Made by a program: the position numbers and the translations under genes. DNA of 49,381 nucleotides, taken from Stentor coeruleus (Eukaryota; Ciliophora; Heterotrichea; Heterotrichida; Stentoridae). The DNA is taken from the NCBI GenBank assembly GCA_001970955.1, contig MPUH01000504.1, forward strand, positions 1 to 49,381. The letters are read 5' to 3'. Positions within the stretch are counted from its first letter, which is position 1. Each line of letters begins with the position of its first letter. The notes under the pieces were generated by a model. It searched no databases. It saw only the letters and a list, made by a program, of their open reading frames with translations, and was not told the origin of the DNA. Of the stretch, positions 38,587 to 45,923 are shown piece after piece.

Positions 38587-39882
38587 ATGGAATTAGAGGA
38601 GAAAAAGAACGAAGGTACAGCAAGTAATAGGTATTTCCCAACATTAGAAGAAGCAAAGCAAACTCACAGATTTTGGGATACACAGCCAGTTCCAAAAATG
38701 TCAACACTAATTGCTAAGGAAGATGAAATTGAGCAAGGGCCTATAGACTCAATAAAAACAATTGAAGAAGTTCGCCAAATTCCTTACGATTTACCAGACA
38801 GTTTAGAATGGGTGAGTGTAGACGTATTTGATGATGAGTGGATAAACAAAGTGTATATGCTTTTGACTGAAAATTACGTGGAAGATGACAACAACCTCTT
38901 TCGCTTTAATTACTCAATTTCATTGTTAAGATGGGCATTAACTCCTGAAGGATATATAAAAGACTGGCATATAGGAATAGCAGTGAAGGGCAAGAAAAAA
39001 TTGGCTGGATTCATCACAGCGACTCCAGCTATAGTAAATGTTTATGGAACTCCAATCAAAATGGGTATAATAAACTTCTTGTGTGTTTTAAAAAAATATA
39101 GAGCCAATCGTTTAGCTCCTATTCTTATTAAAGAAGCTACTCGTAGGTCTAATTTAATTGGTGGATGGCAAGGTCTCTATACTGCTTGTGTTATATTACC
39201 TACTCCTATTGCTCAAGCACGTTATTTTCACAGAAGTCTTGACACAGTCAAACTTATTGAGGTTGGTTTCATACGTTTCGGAGATAATCTTAACAAAGAA
39301 AGAGCACAGAAACTTTATAGGTTACCTGATAATCCACTTATACCTGGAGTCAGACCTTTTCAAGATAAAGATGTCGCAATAGTTCACCATCTTTTGATGA
39401 ACTACTTGCACAAATTCAGCTTGTTTATTGAATTCACAGAAAGTGATATTAGACATTTATTTACTCCACAAGATGATGTGATTTACTCTTATGTTGTTGA
39501 AAATGAAGCAGGAGTTGTTACAGATTTTTTTTCTTTTTACTCTTCGCCATTGATTTNTGAAGCAGGAGTTGTCACAGATTTTTTTTCTTTTTACTCTTCG
39601 CCATTGATTGTGTTGAAAAACCCCAAGCACAATAAAATTAGAGCTGCTTATGCTTATTATGTTGCACCCAATGCTCATAGTTTAGTTGATATTTTTAAGG
39701 ATATGCTTATTCTAGCTAAGAGTAAGCAGTTTGATATGTTTAGTGCTCTAGGCATTATGGACAATATGGAAGTGTTTAAGGAGCTAAACTTTGACATTGA
39801 AGATGGAAGCCTGCAGTATTATTTATACAATTGGAGATCTAGGCCAATGGTCCCCGCACAAGTAGGAATAAATTTAGTTTAG
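38587..39882 (+). CDS. Glycylpeptide N-tetradecanoyltransferase (N-myristoyltransferase)
   Basis: NMT transfers myristate from myristoyl-CoA to N-terminal glycine of cytosolic proteins. Family landmarks are present in order: HRFWDTQPVP, LPDSLEWVSVDVFD, NLFRFNYSISLLRWALTPEGY, INFLCVLKKYRANRLAPILIKEATRR (acyl-CoA-binding region; the usual CVHKK has Leu for His), YFHRSL, LYRLP, DVIYSYVVE, DFFSFYSSPL, and the conserved end YLYNWRSRPMVPAQVGINLV. The terminal carboxylate of NMT is catalytic, so this intact C-terminus matters. The N at 39557 is flanked by a duplicated segment of 54 nt including the N, which inserts 18 false codons; the true protein is about 413 residues, not 431. The GTAG...TTTAG near the end resembles a 16-nt intron but is coding. 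It converges on eIF2 gamma, 78 bp away. Confidence 0.95.
   Translation: MELEEKKNEGTASNRYFPTLEEAKQTHRFWDTQPVPKMSTLIAKEDEIEQGPIDSIKTIEEVRQIPYDLPDSLEWVSVDVFDDEWINKVYMLLTENYVEDDNNLFRFNYSISLLRWALTPEGYIKDWHIGIAVKGKKKLAGFITATPAIVNVYGTPIKMGIINFLCVLKKYRANRLAPILIKEATRRSNLIGGWQGLYTACVILPTPIAQARYFHRSLDTVKLIEVGFIRFGDNLNKERAQKLYRLPDNPLIPGVRPFQDKDVAIVHHLLMNYLHKFSLFIEFTESDIRHLFTPQDDVIYSYVVENEAGVVTDFFSFYSSPLIXEAGVVTDFFSFYSSPLIVLKNPKHNKIRAAYAYYVAPNAHSLVDIFKDMLILAKSKQFDMFSALGIMDNMEVFKELNFDIEDGSLQYYLYNWRSRPMVPAQVGINLV
39504..39609. repeat. 52-bp duplication around an N inside the NMT gene
   Basis: Copies at 39504-39555 and 39558-39609 are separated by TN. They differ at one silent site (GTTACA versus GTCACA), as two alleles might. 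The duplicated peptide EAGVVTDFFSFYSSPLI appears twice in the raw translation. Confidence 0.9.
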
Positions 39883-39960
39883 GTTCTTAAGTTGATTACA
39901 AATGAAAAAGGCTATGATTTTAGATAAACTATACTAATTGGTGAGATATAATTATTCCTA

Positions 39961-41325
39961 TTAGACCTGTAAAGTTTGTCCATTAGTGATGTCTCCCCAG
40001 CCAATAAGTCTCCAGTGTTTATCAACTCTTCTACTAAGGGCAACTTTTTCTCCTATATGGCAACAGACAGGTTTGGTCAATTCAATTTTAGCTTTAGCTG
40101 TTTTTACTCCTAATACTCTTCCTCCTGATGATGTACTTCCAACATTAACCATCAAGCATTCATCTTTTTTAAGTTTTGGGATTTTGTCGCTTCTTGACCT
40201 GCCAGCATCAGATTTTACACCTAAAAGCCTCCTTAGAAGATAAACACAGATTTCAAGTTCGATAAAAATTTGAGGAAGCTCCCCTGGAAGACCTAAAACA
40301 TGACCTACTAAGAAATCTTGTCTTGTTAATGAAGGATCTACTTTTAAACCTACACCTACGAGCCCACCAGGTACTGCGTATTGTAGTGGATTTTTCTCAG
40401 CGTACAAGGAGACAATTCGTGATCGGATTGGAGAGCATACAGTTGCCCCAGCTGAAGTTTTGTTAATTATCCCAGGACGAATTTCGACTTCATCACCAAT
40501 TTTTAACACTCCTTTAAGGATACTACCACCGGCCACACCTCCACTAAGCGTTTCTATTTCCTGCCCAGGTTTGTTTACATCAAAACTCCTAATAATAATC
40601 AGCCTTGGCGACGATAAAAAGTCTCTAACCGGTAGCGGTAAGCTACATATATACTTGAGTACAAAATTAATATTAAATCTCAACTGTGCAGAAATAGGAA
40701 TAATAGGTGAGGCTGCAGCTTTAGTCCTTGTAATATAATTTTTAATCTGTTCATAGTGTGCTTTTGCTTCTTCTACAGTAGGAATAAGATCGACTTTATT
40801 TTGTATAATAAGAATTTTATCCAAATTCATAATCTCTAAAGCGGCAATATGTTCTGAAGTCTGTGGCTGGGGACATGACTCATTTCCTGCAACTAACAAT
40901 AAAGCAGCATCCATAACAGCTGCACCATTAATCATAGTAGCCATCAATATATCATGTCCTGGACAATCAACAAAGCTCACATGCCTTACAAGTTGTCTTA
41001 ATTCATTACATTTTTCGCATAGTGTGCAATCATTCTGATCAGATCCAGTAGCCTTGTAACACTCTGGTTCAGGGCAGCTACATTTATAGATTTTCGCATT
41101 AGCATAGCCTAGTTTAATTGTAATGTTTCTAATCCTTTCTAAACTATGCATTTGGGTTTTCACTCCTGATATCGCGTAGACCAATGTTGACTTACCATGA
41201 GACACATGACCGATGGTACCAATGTTGATTGTTGCCTGACGTGAGATCACTTCAGGTGTTAGCGAAGTTAGATTTCTCACATCTAAGGTCGCAAGGTTTT
41301 GTTCCAGCAGTCCTTTGCCTTCCAT
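39961..41325 (-). CDS. Translation initiation factor eIF2 gamma subunit
   Basis: This 454-residue GTPase carries Met-tRNAi to the ribosome as part of eIF2. Its G motifs are [11 protein letters not shown] (37-47), the switch 1 segment [31 protein letters not shown] (G3), NKVDL (G4) and PISAQL (G5). A zinc-knuckle-like insert with several Cys (CSCPEPEC...CTLCEKC) follows switch 1, more Cys-rich than in the human protein. Domains II and III are complete ([59 protein letters not shown]). The conserved [13 protein letters not shown] start shows the gene is full length. It is a single uninterrupted exon. It faces NMT tail to tail. Confidence 0.97.
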   Translation of the reverse strand: MEGKGLLEQNLATLDVRNLTSLTPEVISRQATINIGTIGHVSHGKSTLVYAISGVKTQMHSLERIRNITIKLGYANAKIYKCSCPEPECYKATGSDQNDCTLCEKCNELRQLVRHVSFVDCPGHDILMATMINGAAVMDAALLLVAGNESCPQPQTSEHIAALEIMNLDKILIIQNKVDLIPTVEEAKAHYEQIKNYITRTKAAASPIIPISAQLRFNINFVLKYICSLPLPVRDFLSSPRLIIIRSFDVNKPGQEIETLSGGVAGGSILKGVLKIGDEVEIRPGIINKTSAGATVCSPIRSRIVSLYAEKNPLQYAVPGGLVGVGLKVDPSLTRQDFLVGHVLGLPGELPQIFIELEICVYLLRRLLGVKSDAGRSRSDKIPKLKKDECLMVNVGSTSSGGRVLGVKTAKAKIELTKPVCCHIGEKVALSRRVDKHWRLIGWGDITNGQTLQV

Positions 41326-41736
41326 TTATTAGAACTTATTATGTTAAAACATTTTGGATTGAAGGAACTTGTTGGTGAAAATTGAGGTTTGAGAGTTAAA
41401 AACTTTTGAGCTTAAATGTTGAAGCTGCATTGAGTGATGCTGGAAAAATTATCATGATGGCGGTGGGTTAATTTTAAAGAAGTTTGAAGATGCTTGCGTT
41501 TATTAGCTTAGATAAGATTAGCTTATAGAGTTTACTGTTTTTGATTAATCATTAGTTATGATTATTTATCCATTCCCAATTTTTAATTCTACGGAATAAT
41601 GATATCATCTCATGACTAATAAAAATTCTTGTCTACATCTTAATACTTTACCTCTCCTAAAAACAAATAATAAACTAATCAGCACAAGGGTAAAAAAGCC
41701 TTAAACTTCAACTAAAATCTTTTAAAAATAGTAATA
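41326..41736. other. Divergent spacer, clear skew switch
   Basis: I see no gene. By hand count, 41341-41460 has 31 G and 8 C, while 41581-41736 has 11 G and 27 C. Confidence 0.6.
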
Positions 41737-43413
41737 ATGAATTTAAACAAAGGGTCCAACTATCAAAAGGTAATGAGCAGGATGGAATGGTTCCGTGACT
41801 TAAAAGTGATTTTCAACAAGCTCGTTCCCGAAGAAGATATCCTAACTCCAGTCGACAAACTATTAATAGTCAAAGAATTAAGCATCCGAGCTTCAAAACT
41901 CGATCTCAAAGACCCGGAAGAATACTACACAAAGTCAAAAGTCCAAGCATTTTCCCTAGGTGAAATCTTAGCACACATAAACTCATTAGAAGATCAAAGC
42001 GTGAATTTTGATCAGCTTATCGACTCATTGATTTACTTAAGCATAGATAAAAAAAGAAGAGAAAAAAAAACTCTTGTTAGTCTTCAGGGAAATCCAAATA
42101 TAGATCAAATAGCTCCAAAAAGTTGTGAGAGTTGGGCTAGTAATCCTTCATGTTCAGAGTTAACTTCAGTAAGTTTGCAAAGTTCTAAAAGATCAGAAGG
42201 GAAAGTAAATCCAATAATAAAATTACAAGATGCAAGTTCGAAAGCTATAAATAATGGGAGAAGGTCTCCAGTAAGAAGTACAACTCCTATTAAAAGCTTA
42301 ACTTTAGATCTTTCTTATCCTGAAAACAAATTTTGCATGTACCCAGATAGCAGGAATTTGGGAAATTTACAATACTTGTCACTTGCTGGGAATAATTTAG
42401 CTAATACAAATTGCGCATTTCCTCAGTCACTGATTGTACTTAATTTGGCTTCGAATAAGATTTCTGAGTTGAGATTAGATGTTGATCTACCAAATTTAGG
42501 GCTTTTAAACCTCACAAGTAATCAGATTTCATCAATTTTTAGCATCAATCAGTTTAAAAATATTAAAGAACTATATCTTGCCAATAATTGCATTACAAGT
42601 TTAAATCTTTTTTGTCATCTTGGCTTTTTAACTCTCCTTGATGCTTCACATAATGAGATTGAAACTTTTGAAGATATTGCAGGGCTTGTAATCAGTAAAA
42701 AGATCGGCATTCTTAAACTTAGAGGAAACAGTTTAAGCTCTAAACCGAATTATGAAAAAATTGTTAGCTCAATCCTACCACGAATATATAGTTTTGACCC
42801 TTTAAACATAATAGAACTGTCATACTACAAAAATCTTGGTTCTTTGCCTTTTCTACCAATGAAAAATCTTTTAGAAGAAGTTAATGAAAAAAACATGAGT
42901 ACTGTGCGTAGTGAAGCTTCATTAATAGTAAAAAGTAAGCAAAGTTCATTTGGGGACTATTCACCAATGGGAAAACAACAAAGTAGCAAAATAACAAGTA
43001 TATTATCTAAGCCTATGAATAATCACTCTCGTGATGAAATGATTATGAAAAGATCGAGTTCACAAATCAGAATTGACAGGTCGCCAGCTTTTACAAACAC
43101 TACAAAAACTTCAATTGATTTAACAGATTATGAAGAGTCCTCAAAGAAAAGTTCAGATTTTTTTGCTGGGAAAAACATTATGGAAATGGCTGAGAGAAGA
43201 ATTAAAGTTTTTAGACAAGATTCAAAGAGTAAAGGGAATATAAGTGTTGTGTCTAATGAAAGTATACAGAATGCAGGTAGGAAAGTTTATGGAAATCCTG
43301 TTGCTGCTATGATGATTGGACCTCCTGCAGTTAGAACTCAGAAAGCAAGAGGGCCCTCGAAATCTCCTGTGTGCGTAAATATTGACCTGTTTAAAAAGCG
43401 TAGATCAAAGTAA
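41737..43413 (+). CDS. Leucine-rich repeat protein (SDS22-like), basic Ser-rich tail
   Basis: The protein has 558 residues. Residues 1-105 are helical, of unknown fold (EWFRDLKVIFNKLVPEED...). A Ser/Lys-rich linker spans about 110-185. At least five LRRs follow at 208-337: LQYLSLAGNNL, LIVLNLASNKI, LGLLNLTSNQI, IKELYLANNCI, LTLLDASHNEI, IGILKLRGNSL. Then comes an LRRcap-like stretch NYEKIVSSILPRIYSFD (338-354). The short 22-23 residue repeats and the cap are typical of SDS22-like LRRs common in ciliary and centrosomal proteins. The C-terminal 190 residues are polar and basic, with Ser clusters (RSSSQIRIDRSP, SKKSSDFF), probably phosphorylated, ending NIDLFKKRRSK. The exact orthologue is not clear. 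Confidence 0.82.
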   Translation: MNLNKGSNYQKVMSRMEWFRDLKVIFNKLVPEEDILTPVDKLLIVKELSIRASKLDLKDPEEYYTKSKVQAFSLGEILAHINSLEDQSVNFDQLIDSLIYLSIDKKRREKKTLVSLQGNPNIDQIAPKSCESWASNPSCSELTSVSLQSSKRSEGKVNPIIKLQDASSKAINNGRRSPVRSTTPIKSLTLDLSYPENKFCMYPDSRNLGNLQYLSLAGNNLANTNCAFPQSLIVLNLASNKISELRLDVDLPNLGLLNLTSNQISSIFSINQFKNIKELYLANNCITSLNLFCHLGFLTLLDASHNEIETFEDIAGLVISKKIGILKLRGNSLSSKPNYEKIVSSILPRIYSFDPLNIIELSYYKNLGSLPFLPMKNLLEEVNEKNMSTVRSEASLIVKSKQSSFGDYSPMGKQQSSKITSILSKPMNNHSRDEMIMKRSSSQIRIDRSPAFTNTTKTSIDLTDYEESSKKSSDFFAGKNIMEMAERRIKVFRQDSKSKGNISVVSNESIQNAGRKVYGNPVAAMMIGPPAVRTQKARGPSKSPVCVNIDLFKKRRSK

Positions 43414-44069
43414 ATGCATATAATATTAAAAGTTATTTGTATTATAGCTTACTATATGAAATGCTATTAATGCAAGATATAATATAAATTTGGAATAAAC
43501 AGCTGTTTGATTGTAAAAATAATATGATTGCTATATTTAAATTATCTTTTAAAGTACTTGAATAATATATGATTTTTTAGTATTGAGAATAACTTTAGAA
43601 TATATACATGAAGCTTAGATAAATACTTATTATTTAAATTTAGAGCCAAAAGTAATTAAAATTCATTAGATTAATCATTGTATTAATTTGATTCAAACCA
43701 AAAATTCTGAATGCAATTTTAAATATTTTCTTATAGTGAGAATTGATTTGATAAGTTCATATTTAAAATAAGGATAAAGGTAAAAAGTAATATTTCACAC
43801 TTATAAAAGAAGTAAATTGGAAGATTAAGTCTTAGATGTATCTATAAAATGAAAATTTATGAAATTTTTAGTTTTTCTTACTAGATATTTGAATTTAAAT
43901 AAAATTTCTTAAATAGCTCGTTCATATACTCTAAATGATTTCTTAATTTTCCTCAAATCTGTTAATGCAGCAGATTTAATAAAGAAAATCAGACTGGCAT
44001 TAAAATTTATTATAAAAGCAAACAAAAAGAATTTCTAATGGCAGTAGCTCTTAAATTAATATAATTGTA
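43414..44069. other. AT-rich spacer
   Basis: No gene is seen in 656 bp. The composition is very AT-rich, and the skew pattern is weaker than elsewhere. Confidence 0.5.
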
Positions 44070-44612
44070 ATGGACACATTAAAAAATTTCAAGCTGAAGT
44101 ACTTAAATCTATTAGCAAAGAGGATAATATTGCTAGCATTAAACACTTGGAAAATTAAACTTCTTATTTTCAAAGGCCCCATAAATACAACAGGCAAAAA
44201 AATCCTAGATACATGTTTAGTATCTGAACCAAAATTTATATCTATAGTTCCAACAAATTCAAAAATCATTCATAGAAACACATATTCCTATACAGAAAAC
44301 ATCGATTTTATAAGTTTATTGCAATCGCCACAACTAAAAAGTAATTCCAGATCTCCTTCACCCACACCTTTCAGCCTTTTTAATGAAATTAAATGTTCTT
44401 TACAAAACAAGGCTGAAACAAAAGATTTGAATGCCCAGAAATGTAGTGAAAAACTTGGGGATTCGAAAAGGAAATTAGTTAACTCAAGTTCTGCTATATT
44501 ATTAAGAAAAAGAAGAATTACTGCTCATGAAGGAGAACTAGCAATTGTTTCTAGTAAAACAGAGAGACAGCATGGGTATAAAATTAATATCGTCGGTATT
44601 GAAAGTAATTAA
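44070..44612 (+). CDS. Small basic protein, unknown
   Basis: The 180-residue protein is not recognised. Residues 1-43 form a basic, Leu/Ile-rich helix (KYLNLLAKRIILLALNTWKIKLLIFKG) that could bind calmodulin, a membrane surface, or act as a targeting sequence. The middle contains a proline/serine segment SNSRSPSPTPFSLF. The last part is basic (DSKRKLVNSSSAILLRKRRIT). There is no Cys motif and no repeat. It ends in TAA. Base composition is intermediate between genes and spacers, so confidence is moderate; it may lack an exon joined through a 15- or 16-nt intron that I did not find. It is followed immediately by an unexplained open block on the other strand. Confidence 0.5.
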   Translation: MDTLKNFKLKYLNLLAKRIILLALNTWKIKLLIFKGPINTTGKKILDTCLVSEPKFISIVPTNSKIIHRNTYSYTENIDFISLLQSPQLKSNSRSPSPTPFSLFNEIKCSLQNKAETKDLNAQKCSEKLGDSKRKLVNSSSAILLRKRRITAHEGELAIVSSKTERQHGYKINIVGIESN

Positions 44613-44632
44613 TTTGTATCCTGAAAAACAGT

Positions 44633-44885
44633 TTAAAATAGATAAACTTTTGTTTTATAATTTCTAAGAATCTGGAGGTAGATTGAAAAGTTGAACTCAA
44701 CTACTTCAATATCTTCCAAGCTTGATTTCTTGGCGTAATGCCACATTGCTCTTTCTGAGTTTTTTATAGTATTGCTGTGAATTGGTGTATCTGAGGGATG
44801 CACTTTCAGGGTCAATGCTAGATCTCCAGTAACAAAAAATCACGCTAGACTTGTTTTGAGCCATTCGTGAAAATTAGAACCCATC
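44633..44885 (-). other. Possible small gene or RNA with overlapping partly open frames
   Basis: This block is richer in G and C than the spacers. On the minus strand one frame is open for 70 codons (44842-44633, ending TAA; contains LKVHPSDTPIHSNTIKNSER) but has no ATG until MWHYAKK. Another frame begins with ATG at 44885 (MGSNFHEWLKTSLA), is interrupted by TGA at 44843-44841, continues (IDPESASLRYTNSQQYYKKL), and meets two further TGAs. Joining frames by the candidate 16-nt intron GTGGCATTACGCCAAG is possible but unsupported. No family is recognised. It may be a degraded gene, a short spliced gene or an RNA. Confidence 0.3.
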
Positions 44886-45923
44886 ATTTAATTATAATCC
44901 TAATAATCAGATAAGTTTTTATTTTGTAATTAAAAGTGCATAATTAGCTGGTTTTCTATTAAAGAAGGTGAAATTTTCAAATCCTTGCTGCTTGTGAACT
45001 TTAAGGTAGTAGTGAAAGCAATAATTAATTCTTTTTACAGTATTGACAGGCAGAGAAATATGCCCTTACTGATAATTTGAAAATTATATTTTTAGTGCGA
45101 CAATTTTGGTAATGGCACAGCGTTAGGTATTATTTTTAATATAAAAAAAACTACAGGCTGCTAGGAATAAAATGCATCACTGAAGTTACTAAAAAATCAT
45201 CAATAATCACTAAAGGTAAACAGAAAATTGTAAAAATTGTTGGTAATATATCAGGGTTAAATCATGGCATAATCTAATTAGTTTATTTTTTTCAATAATT
45301 AAATAAATCAAGTGCTTAATTCATCTTATTAAAATCAATCAAACTTTAGGATTTCAAAACGATCTTTGAAAATATTTTTATAAATAAATTTTACCGTCTA
45401 AATTTATCTTTTGAATAATATAAAATGAACACCAATAAGGAATATTTCCTAGCAAGTTTTTGTGCATATCTATTGTTAAAAATAAAATCACTTATTAGTA
45501 ATTATAATAAAATAACCAAAGATGCAATTTTTTAAATAAATAAATCAATAAGTAACTTCAAAAAATGATTTCTTCAAATACTCAGAGTAAGTCTGAAGTT
45601 ATCCAAAATATAATTTATATTTTATAATCTAAAAAAATGATTATCCATAAACACTATATCCATAAACATTATATCCTTAAATATATTTAAAAAAACTACC
45701 ACTATAAAACAAATAAATAAGCAAACCTAGCAGTTCCTTAATATATCACTCTCCCAAGCTAATCCAATTTTTCTCCAAACCTAGCCATCTTAATTAAATC
45801 ATTCCATAATAAACAAACATTTTACTATCACTCTATCTTAAGAAAACTTTCTAAATTATCACCTTCTCAATTATCATAATATTAACTACTAATATAATCC
45901 CCATTAGACCTCAATTATCCAAT
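44886..45923. other. Long AT-rich spacer
   Basis: I see no gene in about 1 kb. The last 250 bp before the importin gene is strongly C-rich and G-poor. Confidence 0.5.

Noticed and set aside
39855-39870. Possible 16-nt intron GTAGGAATAAATTTAG at the end of NMT
   Set aside because: The unspliced end reads VGINLV, matching the conserved catalytic C-terminus of NMT; splicing would destroy it.
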